DNA from: an uncultured Desulfobulbus sp.
GTDB lineage: Bacteria; Desulfobacterota; Desulfobulbia; Desulfobulbales; Desulfobulbaceae
DNA length: 64,000 bases
Direction: 5' to 3'
Assembly: GCF_963665445.1 (NCBI RefSeq)
Contig: NZ_OY762276.1
Location: 3,900,601 to 3,964,600 of the forward strand
Position 1 is the stretch's first letter. Each line of letters starts with the position of its first letter. The notes beneath the pieces were generated by a model. The model was given only the letters and a program-made list of their open reading frames with translations. It ran no database searches and was not told the DNA's origin. Of the stretch, positions 16,470 through 25,295 are shown one piece after another. The position numbers were made by a program, and so were the translations under genes.

Positions 16470-18575
16470 TCACAGAATCTCGCTGGAGAGGGCCTGGGCC
16501 TGAATGGCGGTAATGGCCACGGTGTTGACGATATCGGACACCAGACACCCGCGACTGAGATCGTTGACCGGCTTGTTGAGCCCCTGAAGAATCGGGCCGA
16601 TGGCCACCGCACCGGAGGAGCGCTGCACTGCCTTGTAGGTGTTGTTGCCGGTGTTGAGATCGGGAAAAATAAACACAGTGGCCCGGCCAGCCACCTCGCT
16701 CTCGGGCATCTTTTCGTGGGCCACGGCCAGGTCGATGGCTGCATCGTACTGGATGGGACCGTCGAGTTTGATATCCGGCCGCAGTTCCCTGGCCAGGTTC
16801 ACCGCCCGCCGCACCTTGTCAACATCCGCTCCCTGGCCCGAGCTGCCGCTTGAGTAGGAGAGCATGGCCACGATGGGCTCGATATTGAACATGGCCGCGG
16901 TTTCCGCCGAACGGATGGCGATTTCCGCCAACTGGTCGCTATCGGGATTGGGGTTGACCGCACAGTCGCCGTAGACCAAAACCCGGGTATCCATGCACAT
17001 GAAAAAAACGCTGGAGACCACCGACACCCCCGGACGGGTGCGGATGATCTGAAAAGCGGGACGCACGGTGTGTTGGGTGGTGTGCACCGCACCCGAGACC
17101 ATGCCGTCGGCATGACCGGCGTGGACCATCATCGTGCCGAAATAACTGACGTCATTGATGGCATCGCGGGCATAATCCCGGGTTGAGCCCTTGTGCTTGC
17201 GTGCCTGGTAGAGGCTTTCGATCAGCTCCTCGCGCAGGGACGAGGTCCGGGGATCGATGATGGTCACGTCCTGGAGTTTGAGTCCGAGAGCCGCTGCCCG
17301 GCTGCGAATAACCTTCTCATCACCGAGCAGGGTCAGGTCGACCACCTCACGAACGCGAAGAATCTCGGCCGCCTGGAGGATACGCTCCTCCTCGCCCTCG
17401 GGGAGAACGATCCGTTTCCGGTCGGCCCTGGCCCGCTGAAAGAGCGAGTATTCAAACATCAGCGGCGACATGGTCGTGGTCACGGTTTCGATCACCTGCT
17501 GTTCCAGTTCACGGGCATCCACATGGTTCTCGAACACGCCCAGGGCACGGGCGATTTTCTGCTCGTTGCCCGGCCGCAGGGTGCCCTTGACATTGGCGGC
17601 CCGGGTGGCGGCGGTGTAGGTATCGCCGGGCATGAGGTAAATCGGCAGGGGCAAGTCGTCGATGCCGTCAAGCAGGCGGACCATGGAAGGGCTCGGCTCG
17701 AAGTTGCCGGAAAGCAGCATTCCCGCCGGGGTCGGATAGTTGCGCGATGCAATGGCGCCCAGGGTGGCGAAGATGATATCCGGTCGGTCCCCCGGGGTAA
17801 CAACCAGATCATCCTCTTCAAGAAATTCGATGTAATTGCCCGGACTCATCGCCGCGACCTTGATCGCATGCACATCACGCTGCAGTCCGGTCCGAGGACC
17901 ACTGAAATGCCGGGCCCCGAGTTCTTCGATGATCTCTTCCATGGTCGGCATGCTGAACCCCTGCATCTCCGGCAGAAAATCGAGCCGATAGGGTTTGTCG
18001 GCGTGATGGGCTTGCAACTCCGTTTCCGCCTCCTGCAACAGATCGGCATCGATGCGATTGACGAAAATCGCCAACAGGGGGCACTGATACTGCTCGTAGA
18101 GCTTCTCCGCCATGCGGATATTTTCCTCGATCTCGGCAACACTCCGCCCGTGCCCGTTGACCACATGGAGCGTGGGCACACCCAACTCACGGGCGATACG
18201 AATGCTGATGTCGTAATCAAAGGCCTCGGACATACTACCGATGTTGGGCCCTTCACAGAGGAGAAAATCACATTTTTTCCGCGCCTCGCTGTATTTGCGT
18301 ACAATCTCGCGAAAGAGGAGCCGCTCCTCGCCATCGGCGATCAAGGCTCGCGCCAGCTCATGGCTGACTCCGGCCATTTCGTCAAAACGCTGGGAAAGAC
18401 CGTACCGATCCTTGATAAGGGCGATGTCGTTGTCCGCCCCGCCATCTCCGGGAATAATCGGACGAAAAAAACCGATACGCTTAATTCGTCGTGAAAGGAG
18501 CTCCATGACCCCGAGGGTCACCACCAGTTTGCCGCACTCTTTTTCCAGATTGGCAATATACAGAATGTCTGCCAT
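16470..18575 (-). CDS. pta: Phosphate acetyltransferase
   Basis: 701 residues, the long three-domain form. It interconverts acetyl-CoA and acetyl phosphate. The N-terminal P-loop-like domain (ILYIANLEKECGKLVVTLG), central DRTGG domain, and C-terminal PTA domain (RIVLPEGEEERILQAA, DGMVSGAVHTTQHTVRPAFQ, SSGSSGQGADVDKVRRAV) are all present. ATG 18575 is preferred over ATG 18599 (GGTG upstream). No ackA lies in the window. Acetate-type transporters lie 1 kb further on, facing away. Confidence 0.95.
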   Translation of the reverse strand: MADILYIANLEKECGKLVVTLGVMELLSRRIKRIGFFRPIIPGDGGADNDIALIKDRYGLSQRFDEMAGVSHELARALIADGEERLLFREIVRKYSEARKKCDFLLCEGPNIGSMSEAFDYDISIRIARELGVPTLHVVNGHGRSVAEIEENIRMAEKLYEQYQCPLLAIFVNRIDADLLQEAETELQAHHADKPYRLDFLPEMQGFSMPTMEEIIEELGARHFSGPRTGLQRDVHAIKVAAMSPGNYIEFLEEDDLVVTPGDRPDIIFATLGAIASRNYPTPAGMLLSGNFEPSPSMVRLLDGIDDLPLPIYLMPGDTYTAATRAANVKGTLRPGNEQKIARALGVFENHVDARELEQQVIETVTTTMSPLMFEYSLFQRARADRKRIVLPEGEEERILQAAEILRVREVVDLTLLGDEKVIRSRAAALGLKLQDVTIIDPRTSSLREELIESLYQARKHKGSTRDYARDAINDVSYFGTMMVHAGHADGMVSGAVHTTQHTVRPAFQIIRTRPGVSVVSSVFFMCMDTRVLVYGDCAVNPNPDSDQLAEIAIRSAETAAMFNIEPIVAMLSYSSGSSGQGADVDKVRRAVNLARELRPDIKLDGPIQYDAAIDLAVAHEKMPESEVAGRATVFIFPDLNTGNNTYKAVQRSSGAVAIGPILQGLNKPVNDLSRGCLVSDIVNTVAITAIQAQALSSEIL

Positions 18576-18797
18576 GGGATTCACCGCGAGAACGAACATA
18601 GGGGGGCGGAGAGGAAGTCAAACTTCTGTGACTACGTCTTGTCGACAATCTGCCGCCACGCTCGAACTCAATTTGAGGGGATTTTGATGCACGTTGGGAT
18701 GTCCTGTCACCTTCGAGAAAAATCGAGGATGCCGTTTTCCTCTCCGAAACATGCTGGCATCGTAAAAAATAAAAATAACTAAAGACAACGTCTCGTT

Positions 18798-18857
18798 AAA
18801 TCAGTGCGTTACGAAGATCAAAGTGTCGTTATCGGGACTTTTCACGAGAACGACAAA
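18798..18857. repeat. Dispersed intergenic repeat, copy B
   Basis: Shares with copies A, C and D the order AAATCAG-x3-GTTACGAA, GTGTCGTT, a short T-rich loop, and GAGAACGAC. The arms TCGTTaTC and GAGAACGA pair with one mismatch. Confidence 0.7.
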
Positions 18858-19425
18858 CAGAGCGATTGATCAATTGGCTCGTTCTCGTTCTGTGAATTCT
18901 TACGAGGTTGCCAATGTGCCACCAAATATAGAGAATTTGTATTTTAGTTAAGCGCCTCCGGCTCGGCAAGAAAATTTTACCTGTATTTTCAATTATCTGT
19001 CAGCATGGCGCAATCAAAGGCACTGAAAATCGGATAAATGGGAGACATTCGCGCATAAGCTCTCTTCCGACTTCACATAGCCCTGCGCCACCGTTAAATG
19101 GTACGCACTCTGGCAGTGGATACGCACAATGCCACTTACAAAAATTAGTCGGAACGAGGACATATTACGAGCACGCCGAGGTTGTCACTTGGGCGCGTAG
19201 GGAAATCCCTGTTTTGTAGCCCCATCCCTTGATTTTCTTTAAGAATTTATTTTTACTTGGCAAAGATACGAAGCAGAAACTGCGAGGCACGGATTAAGCT
19301 GACACCCAGGAGGTATTGAATATATTTAAGATTTATACTGAATGAAAAATCATTGTTTGGAGCCCCTGAACTTCAAAGTCGCGAAAAAATGGCAAAAATC
19401 AGCATCCTTATCTTAATTTTGGTCG

Positions 19426-19454
19426 TTGACAGCCATTTCCTTGTCATATATAGT
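19426..19454 (+). promoter_or_regulatory. Strong sigma-70-type promoter for the OFA transporter
   Basis: TTGACA (19426-19431), a 17-bp spacer and TATAGT (19449-19454): near-consensus elements at optimal spacing, about 150 bp upstream of the ATG at 19608. Nothing else nearby needs a promoter on this strand. Confidence 0.65.
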
Positions 19455-19607
19455 CACCGCTATATTGAGGAAGAGTCGACAGAAAGTCAGACAATCTCTA
19501 GAAAATTCAGCATAAAAGGAGGAGACAAAGGCATTAACAAGAGATAGGAAGGATCATACGCAGCATGTGCAGTTCAACGAAACTACATTTCAAGGGGGAG
19601 TGCATTA

Positions 19608-20972
19608 ATGTCTCAATCACAAACTTCGTTTCCAAGATGGATCCCGTTGCTTGGAGGGCTTTTAGGTAGCACCGCTTGTGGTTTACTGTTGTATGCTTTT
19701 AGTGTTTTCATCAAACCTCTCATGAAGCAATTCGGATGGACAGTTCCCGAGGTTGCTTTGGCCTTTGCCATCATCTGTCTGATTTTCGGGCTTGTCACCT
19801 TCCCAGCTGGTCGCCTCAGCGACAAAATCGGGCCCAGAAACGTCGTTCTCTTCGGCGGTCTTCTCATGGCCTTCGGCTTTTTCATGGTTTCCACCATCAA
19901 ACCTCCCACCCCTGAAGAGTTGGCCGCGGGCGTCAGCACCAAATCCCAGCTTTACATGCTTTACCTCTACTATGGTGTCATCTGTGGTTTCGGTGGTGGA
20001 TGCGTTTACCTGCCGCCGATTGCCACCGCACCGAAATGGTGGCCTGACCGCCGCGCCCTGGCTACCGGGTTCACCGTCGTCGGCCTGGGCCTGGGCTCCT
20101 TCATTATGGCCCCGCTGGCCACCTATATGATCAACTCGCCGACCATCGGTAACGGAAGCGCCCTGCCGGTCTTCAAGTATGTGGGTATAGCGCTGTTCGT
20201 TCTGAATGTTGCATCGGCCCTCTGCCTGAAAAACCCGCCTGCAGGATACAAACCCGCTGGCTGGAATCCGCCCGCGCCGGCTGGCGGCACCGGCGCCGGA
20301 GCGCCGAAAGAGTATCGCGACTACACCTATGAAGAGGCCAAATCCACCCCGCAGTTCTGGCTCCTTTGGGCGGCCTACTTCTGTGGCTCCTTTGCCGGCT
20401 TGATGTGTATCGGCTTGATCGCTAAGCATGGCATTGACGCCATGACCATCGCGGAAAAAGCCAAACTCGGCCTGGATGCGGCGACAGCCCTTCCCGGCGA
20501 CAAAGCCAAAGCCATTGCCATGGCTGCAGCCGGTGCTCCCAGCGCCCTGGCTATAGCCAATGCCGCGGTTCGCATTATGGTTGGCCCGATTGTCGACAAG
20601 TTCGGCAGCAAGCAACTTTTCGTTGTCCTGTTTACCCTCCAGGCAATCGCCTTCCTCGCCCTCTACCCGATGGGCAAATCCGCTGCCATGCTGGCGCTGA
20701 TCGCCGCTGTTGTCGGCTGGAACTACGGTGCAATGTTCACTCTGTTCCCTGCGACCCTGCTGAGCTACTTCGGCCCCTCTGCTCAGGGATCCAACTACGG
20801 TCTGCTCTTTACCGCATGGGGCGTTGCCGGTTTCTGCGGCCCCTACCTCGGCGGTAAGCTGCAAGCCATGAGCGGCTCCTTCCTGGTGCCGTTCGTGGTC
20901 TCATCCGTCGTTCTCGCCGTAGCCGTGGTTATCCTGGCTACACTGAAGGCACCGGAGAAGAAACACGTCTAA
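19608..20972 (+). CDS. OFA-family MFS transporter (oxalate/formate antiporter-like)
   Basis: 454 residues with about twelve membrane helices and a central hydrophilic loop (residues ~205-245). MFS signatures include [11 protein letters not shown] after TM2 and the OFA pattern [34 protein letters not shown]. The C-terminal half has [14 protein letters not shown] and ALYPMG. It likely exchanges a small carboxylate (formate, oxalate, acetate, lactate or pyruvate). Preceded by AAGGGGGAGTGC at ATG 19608. Followed by a strong hairpin and a SatP-type transporter, suggesting carboxylate exchange. Confidence 0.88.
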   Translation: MSQSQTSFPRWIPLLGGLLGSTACGLLLYAFSVFIKPLMKQFGWTVPEVALAFAIICLIFGLVTFPAGRLSDKIGPRNVVLFGGLLMAFGFFMVSTIKPPTPEELAAGVSTKSQLYMLYLYYGVICGFGGGCVYLPPIATAPKWWPDRRALATGFTVVGLGLGSFIMAPLATYMINSPTIGNGSALPVFKYVGIALFVLNVASALCLKNPPAGYKPAGWNPPAPAGGTGAGAPKEYRDYTYEEAKSTPQFWLLWAAYFCGSFAGLMCIGLIAKHGIDAMTIAEKAKLGLDAATALPGDKAKAIAMAAAGAPSALAIANAAVRIMVGPIVDKFGSKQLFVVLFTLQAIAFLALYPMGKSAAMLALIAAVVGWNYGAMFTLFPATLLSYFGPSAQGSNYGLLFTAWGVAGFCGPYLGGKLQAMSGSFLVPFVVSSVVLAVAVVILATLKAPEKKHV

Positions 20973-21001
20973 TTAAGCCCTTCACCGTTTTATAGCCGTC
21001 A

Positions 21002-21037
21002 AGAGGCATTCCGAATGAATCGGAATGCCTCTTTCTG
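21002..21037 (+). terminator. Hairpin terminator after the OFA transporter
   Basis: AGAGGCATTCCGA pairs with TCGGAATGCCTCT (13 bp) around ATGAA-type loop bases, followed by TTTCTG. The T-run is short, so it may be partial and allow some read-through into the acetate transporter gene. Confidence 0.65.
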
Positions 21038-21135
21038 TATCTATTTGTGCAAGAATAGATCTCATTCTGCAGTTGTAGTTTTTGGCGTTCATGCACGGGC
21101 ATGGACAAAGATGAATACATCACAAGGAGAATACA

Positions 21136-21723
21136 GTGGCAGACGCAACACCCCAAGGAAACCCCGCAGTCGTAGGCCTGGCAGGCTTTGGTTTAACCAC
21201 CATGATGCTGCAGTTCCACAACCTCGGCTGGATGGGTACCGGTACCATCTTCTGTACGGCAATGTTTGTCGGCGGATTGATGCAGTTCATCGCGGGTTTC
21301 CAGGAATTCAAGTGCGGAAACAACTTCGGTTACAGTGCATTCTGCACCTATGGCGGTTTCTGGATGGCCCTCGGCCTGATCTGGGCCCTGGCCGACCTGG
21401 TGCCGGCGGACTGGAAGCACCTCAGCATCACCGGCAATGATATCGGCTTTTTCCTCCTCGCCTTCACCCTCTACACGGTGATCATGTGGATCGGCTCCAT
21501 GCGCGTGCATATGGCCATGTTCCTCACCTTCACCACCCTGATTCTCGGTTTCATCGGACTTGACCTGGTTTTCCTCGCCGGCATGAAGGCGACCCTGTTA
21601 AAACCCACTGCAATCGATCTGATCGTTTGTGCCTCCCTAGCCTGGTATATGATGGCAGCGGCTATTTTTGCCCAGGTTTTTGGCCGTCCGATATTGCCTG
21701 TAGGTAAACCTCTGGTGAGCTAA
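21136..21723 (+). CDS. Acetate uptake transporter, SatP/GPR1/FUN34 family
   Basis: 195 residues with six membrane helices. The family signature NPAVVGLAGFGLTTMMLQFHNLG is at the N-terminus, followed by GGLMQFIAGFQEFKCGNNFGYSAFCTYGGFW. Members are proton- or channel-coupled acetate/succinate transporters. Start is GTG 21136 with AAGGAG 6 bp upstream. Followed by a bidirectional terminator. Nearby pta suggests acetate metabolism. Confidence 0.92.
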   Translation: MADATPQGNPAVVGLAGFGLTTMMLQFHNLGWMGTGTIFCTAMFVGGLMQFIAGFQEFKCGNNFGYSAFCTYGGFWMALGLIWALADLVPADWKHLSITGNDIGFFLLAFTLYTVIMWIGSMRVHMAMFLTFTTLILGFIGLDLVFLAGMKATLLKPTAIDLIVCASLAWYMMAAAIFAQVFGRPILPVGKPLVS

Positions 21724-21865
21724 TTCCACCACGGCGAAGAGTGCCATCCTCGCACTGTCACGAGAATGACACCTCCTGTTACGTAACGTAGAGTCAGGGG
21801 AAGCAACTTCCCTGAGTTTGACGGAACATTGAGCCATCAAGTTTCACCACCGGCGTTATCTATAT

Positions 21866-21905
21866 AAAAAGGCGTCCCGGTACATCCGGGACGCCTTTTT
21901 GTCTT
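21866..21905. terminator. Bidirectional terminator between convergent genes
   Basis: AAAAAGGCGTCCCGG and CCGGGACGCCTTTTT are perfect inverted repeats around TACAT, flanked by A5 and T5. It serves the acetate transporter on plus and the chemoreceptor fragment on minus. Confidence 0.88.
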
Positions 21906-21934
21906 TTTTCCTTAAATGCAAAGTGTCGTTACAA

Positions 21935-22369
21935 TCACATCTTGAGCTTGAAATAGCTGATCAGTTGCTCCAGGGTTTTCGCCAACTCGGCCAGCTTTAC
22001 CGCATTCGCTTTCAAGTCGCCACAGCTGTGGGAGATATGCCCCGAGGTATTGTCCACTTCTTTATCATCGGTGGTAATGAGCTCGGCAGCGGCCGTACTG
22101 GTTTGGATTTCCGAGATGCCCTCAGAAATTTCCGTAATAGTTTCGTTGAACTTGCCAATACTTTGAGCAAAATTCCCCAGTCCGTGCATCTTTTCGCTGG
22201 CCAGTCCGGCTTTTTTCACCGCACTTTCGGAAATGGTACCCGCGGTCCCCGCATTTTTTGCGATGTCATCGATGGTGGCGATCAGCTCTTCAGTGGCTGC
22301 GGCGACCATGTTAATGTTCGAGTTGGCCTCCTCCTTGAACTCTGCCACCACCCGCATACTGTTGCTCAT
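21935..22369 (-). pseudogene. Methyl-accepting chemotaxis protein signalling-domain remnant
   Basis: 144 codons carrying the start (NINMVAAATEELIATIDDIAKN, read across ~22 residues) and end (LAELAKTLEQLISYFKL) of a chemoreceptor cytoplasmic hairpin, but the highly conserved tip that binds CheA/CheW is gone: SIGKFNETITEISE passes directly into ISEIQTSTAAAE. There is no sensor or membrane part. It looks like a decayed chemoreceptor gene with an internal deletion; an intact orphan product without the tip could not signal normally. Confidence 0.75.
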
Positions 22370-22431
22370 CTCATGGGTAGCGCCGCTGTGCCAGTGATAG
22401 GTCTATGCCGTGAACACGAGATGTGGGGAAA

Positions 22432-23148
22432 TCAACGAATAATGAGCATGAACCCCAGGGAGGCCAGCACCAGGTAGACGATGCGCAGATAGACTGAACG
22501 GGGAATTTTGTCGCTGATTCGGGATCCCAGAAGGGTCCCCAAGAGGACAAAGCTGCAGGTGAATGCAAAAAGCCGCAGGGTATGAGCGGTGATGATTCCA
22601 TGCCCCGCATGGACCGAGGCGGTGACGTATCCGTTAAGGACGAAGAATCCGGTGAGCGTTGCGCGAATCTCCTCCTTTTTCCAACTGTGAAGGGTGGTGT
22701 AAATGATCGCCGGCGGTCCGCCCGCACCAACCGTGGCATTGATCGCCCCGGAAAAAAATCCAGCGACAAAGCCCCAGATTCGGGGCGGGTTGATCGGTTT
22801 GGGCGCAACAAAAAGGTTGAGCAGACTGATGCCGATCAACACCCCCCCGAGAAGACGGCTGATCACCGCTGGATCGGCCTGTTTCAAAAAATACGTCCCC
22901 ACTAAAATTCCGGGAACCGATCCCGCAAGCAAGGGCAGAATCCGTTTCCACTCGAGTGCTCCCCAGAGTGTGTAGGCCAAGGTGGTGGTGACCACCAGCC
23001 CGTTGAGAATCGCCAGGGGTACCGCCTCCTTCACGTCCATGCACAGGCTGAGCAGGGGGATGGCAACGAGCGCGCCGCCAAAACCGGTCAGGCCTTGCAC
23101 CGCACCGGAAAGAAAAAAAATTGTGCAGGAGAGCAGGGCCACTGTCAC
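22432..23148 (-). CDS. TauE/SafE-family sulfite/organosulfonate exporter-like permease
   Basis: 238 residues and about eight membrane segments, with the family hallmarks SGAVQGLTGFGGALVAIPLL at the N-terminus and GFFSGAINATVGAGGPPAI in the second half. The family exports or imports sulfur oxyanions and related anions. GTG 23148 was chosen (AGG 8 bp upstream); a TTG six bases upstream is also open. It lies beside the molybdate region, with ModE-like palindromes in its upstream gap, so oxyanion transport under Mo control is possible. Confidence 0.85.
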   Translation of the reverse strand: MTVALLSCTIFFLSGAVQGLTGFGGALVAIPLLSLCMDVKEAVPLAILNGLVVTTTLAYTLWGALEWKRILPLLAGSVPGILVGTYFLKQADPAVISRLLGGVLIGISLLNLFVAPKPINPPRIWGFVAGFFSGAINATVGAGGPPAIIYTTLHSWKKEEIRATLTGFFVLNGYVTASVHAGHGIITAHTLRLFAFTCSFVLLGTLLGSRISDKIPRSVYLRIVYLVLASLGFMLIIR

Positions 23149-23431
23149 GTGCAAAACCTAGAAAGGTTGAATTCCGGGGAAGAGAGTCTCTTAGAACAGG
23201 GCGATACTATAGGGCATCACCTGGTCAGCGTCCATGGATTCTTTGTTCTCCAGCAGAGCGCGTCATTTTGTCATCAATGCAACAATTTTGCAGACATTTT
23301 GACCTTCAAGAATGACTCCGAACATCTCCCATCAGGCACAACTGTAAAGTCTCTCAAATTTATTTTATTGATATCATTTTATTTTTTTAAAAAACCGATT
23401 TTTTGGCTCACCTATTGCTTATTCAGGGCAC

Positions 23432-23460
23432 AACCGCTATTCAAAAAATGAACAGCGGTT
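23432..23460. promoter_or_regulatory. ModE-like palindrome 1
   Basis: AACCGCTATTC-N7-GAACAGCGGTT, a 29-bp near-perfect palindrome in the gap between the TauE-like permease and the ModE-like regulator. Its core CGCTATTC-N7-GAACAGCG matches four other sites in the window. The arrangement resembles E. coli ModE operators (CGTTATAT...ATAACG). Confidence 0.65.
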
Positions 23461-23550
23461 GAGGGCAGGCACCAGGCCTGCCTGTGAAAAATTTATTTGC
23501 CGCCTCTCTTATCCGTCCAGAAGAGCAGGAGTGGTGATTGCCCACCTCAT

Positions 23551-23573
23551 CGCTATTCTAAAATTGAATAGCG
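23551..23573. promoter_or_regulatory. ModE-like palindrome 2
   Basis: CGCTATTC-TAAAATT-GAATAGCG, a perfect 8-bp inverted repeat with a 7-bp centre, 20 bp upstream of the ModE-like regulator ATG (23593). This position suggests autoregulation. Confidence 0.75.
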
Positions 23574-23592
23574 AAATTTAGGAGAACCGGTT

Positions 23593-23937
23593 ATGAAAAA
23601 AGTTTGTATGACTCCGCCTGATTGCTGCGTGATCATCGAAATGGAAAAGGGAGCGACGCTCGGATACCGTAAAGCCGTTCTCCTTGATGAAATCCAGGCC
23701 TTGGGGTCGCTCACCAAGGCGGCCAAGGTCTCGAAAATGGATCAAGTCCATGCCCGGGATCTGATCCAAGAAATGAACAACTCCTTTTCCGAACCGCTGG
23801 TCTATTTTTTGGGCAATCCAGGGCATTCGGACCGGGTCGAGTTGACGGACATGGGACTGACCACAGTGAAAAACTATTGGCGTCAATTTGAGCCGGTTTG
23901 GCTCTCAATCATCGAAGAGCGATCACGGCATTACTGA
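23593..23937 (+). CDS. ModE-type winged-helix regulator (DNA-binding domain only)
   Basis: 114 residues of the ModE N-terminal/LysR-type HTH family: GYRKAVLLDEIQALGSLTKAAKVSKMDQVHARDLIQEMN, although the recognition region is divergent. There is no C-terminal molybdate-binding (TOBE) domain, so the ligand sensor must be separate (the molbindin gene lies 140 bp downstream on the other strand) or absent. Start ATG 23593 has TTAGGAG upstream. A ModE-like palindrome overlaps its promoter region. Confidence 0.8.
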   Translation: MKKVCMTPPDCCVIIEMEKGATLGYRKAVLLDEIQALGSLTKAAKVSKMDQVHARDLIQEMNNSFSEPLVYFLGNPGHSDRVELTDMGLTTVKNYWRQFEPVWLSIIEERSRHY

Positions 23938-24074
23938 GACAGGGTGGAACTCCAGGGAAAGGAAGAGAAAAATGCCCCTAGCGCTATCCTAATCGACAGA
24001 TAACGCCAAGAGCATTTAAAGGAAAAACGACTCGAAATCAAACCCGTTCCAACCAGGCTTGATTGAGAGGGGAA

Positions 24075-24281
24075 TTAGGCGTTGAGCATAACACTGGTAG
24101 CCTTGATGACAACCTCGACATCCTTACCAACAGCCAGGCCCAAACGATCAACGGAGCTGGTGGTGATGGCGGAAACGACGTCTACACCGGGAGCGACCTC
24201 AACGGTCACCTCGGCCATAACCTGGCCTTGTTTTACATCTTTTACCTTTCCTTTCAACAAATTGCGTGCGCTCAGTGCCAT
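24075..24281 (-). CDS. Molbindin (Mop), molybdate/tungstate-binding TOBE protein
   Basis: 68 residues, the exact size of Mop-type molbindins. The TOBE motif is clear: SARNLLKGKVKDVKQGQVMAE, then SAITTSSVDRLGLAVGKDVEVVIKATSVM. It stores or buffers molybdate or tungstate in the cytoplasm. Start ATG 24281 follows GGAGGTGTACA. A palindrome CGTTATT-N8-AATAACG sits about 100 bp upstream. Confidence 0.93.
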   Translation of the reverse strand: MALSARNLLKGKVKDVKQGQVMAEVTVEVAPGVDVVSAITTSSVDRLGLAVGKDVEVVIKATSVMLNA

Positions 24282-24382
24282 TGTACACCTCCATAAAAAA
24301 ATAAATAAATAGCGGCACTGTATGTTAGCCGCCGAATGGGGACAATTATGGCTACAAAGCACACAACCGTCAAGGGCAGACA

Positions 24383-24404
24383 CGTTATTATTGTTGGAAT
24401 AACG
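24383..24404. promoter_or_regulatory. ModE-like palindrome 3
   Basis: CGTTATT-N8-AATAACG, perfect 7-bp arms, in the divergent gap between molbindin (minus) and TrmO (plus). Arms match the E. coli ModE operator ends (CGTTAT...ATAACG); spacing is one base shorter than the other sites here. Confidence 0.65.
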
Positions 24405-24618
24405 AGATGTTACCCCACAGAGTAGCACCGTTATCCCACGAAGCAACAACCTAACAGGTTTATTTTGCAGCCCCATCGACAAAGAGAGCTCCTCAAAAAG
24501 GCAGAAATATTTTTTTACGCAGGCAATAGACGCCCTCTTTGTACCGGTTCAAGGCAAACAGCTGCAAGAATATCACTCTTTTTGAGAAAAAATTATGGAA
24601 TCAAGGATGGTTACCACC

Positions 24619-25101
24619 ATGAACATTGCCTACAAACCCATTGGATATTTCAATACTCCATTCAGCGATATCAAGGGTATGCCTATTCAGCCAATCGGTG
24701 CTGAACATGTCGAGGGCACCATCGAGGTTTTACCTGAATTCTGCGATGGGCTGAAGGATCTGGAAGGATTTTCTCATGTGTATGTCCTCTATCACCTCCA
24801 CCAAATTGTCGGCTTCGATCTTATGGTCAAACCCTTTCTCGACACGAACCGGCACGGCATATTTGCCACCCGCTCCCCCAAACGCCCCAACCCGATTGGC
24901 CTGTCGGTCATGCGGCTCAAAGGGGTGACCGACCATTCAGTTGTTCTGGGGTGCGTGGATGTGCTCGACCGTACCCCGGTGATCGACATTAAACCCTATG
25001 TTGCGGACTTTGATCGCTGCGACGCCAATCGTTTTGGCTGGTTTGAGGGAAAATCACAGAACGCGACCCATCACAGGAGTGACGACCGGTTTGCCGCCTA
25101 A
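24619..25101 (+). CDS. trmO: tRNA (N6-threonylcarbamoyl-A37)-N6-methyltransferase, TrmO/TsaA family
   Basis: 160 residues. The TrmO barrel signature is present: YKPIGYFNTPFSDIKGMPIQP, FSHVYVLYHLHQ, and GIFATRSPKRPNPIGLSVMRL, DVLDRTPVIDIKPYV. ATG 24619 has AAGGATGG 7 bp upstream, better than ATG 24595. Family members methylate t6A37 in tRNA, but short homologues are frequent beside molybdate genes and may act on other substrates. Divergent from molbindin across a ModE-like site. Confidence 0.85.
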   Translation: MNIAYKPIGYFNTPFSDIKGMPIQPIGAEHVEGTIEVLPEFCDGLKDLEGFSHVYVLYHLHQIVGFDLMVKPFLDTNRHGIFATRSPKRPNPIGLSVMRLKGVTDHSVVLGCVDVLDRTPVIDIKPYVADFDRCDANRFGWFEGKSQNATHHRSDDRFAA

Positions 25102-25200
25102 AGGCAGCCACTGAGGTTGTCACGCTCGCTGAGATTGCGGACAGGCCGCAATCGCTATGACCTCGTAAAACGCCAGACAAACTGAAAGTCACGTATTGTG

Positions 25201-25258
25201 AAATCAGTCTGTTACGAACTCGAAACGTCGTTCTCAGTTTTTTTGACGAGAACGATTA
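25201..25258. repeat. Dispersed intergenic repeat, copy C
   Basis: Clearest copy: GTTACGAACTCGAAACG, then TCGTTCTC and GAGAACGA as perfect complementary arms around a T-rich loop. In copy D the arms read TCGTTTTC/GAAAACGA, so a base change is compensated on the other arm. Confidence 0.75.
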
Positions 25259-25295
25259 TACATTCATAAAATCAAGCATGACGAGGAACAAAAGA

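Larger units (their letters stand above)
18576..19607. other. 1-kb non-coding gap between pta and the OFA transporter
   Basis: No convincing gene. A 64-codon open frame at 19353-19547 has no ribosome site and overlaps the promoter at 19426, so it is unlikely to be coding. The gap holds repeat copy B, an AT-rich stretch, and a long untranslated region ahead of the transporter ATG (about 150 bp from the predicted -10). There is room for a small RNA or leader element, but none is recognisable. Confidence 0.5.

Noticed and set aside
19353-19547. 64-codon open frame before the OFA transporter
   Set aside because: Overlaps the predicted promoter, lacks a ribosome site and has no recognisable protein features.
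21755-21800. A fifth copy of the dispersed repeat near 21760 (CACGAGAATGAC, GTTACGTAACGTAG)
   Set aside because: Only short fragments match and the order of motifs differs from the four accepted copies.
24282-24618. Molybdenum-cofactor riboswitch upstream of molbindin or TrmO
   Set aside because: The gap carries a palindrome but not the multi-stem Moco RNA pattern; protein-operator control is the simpler reading.
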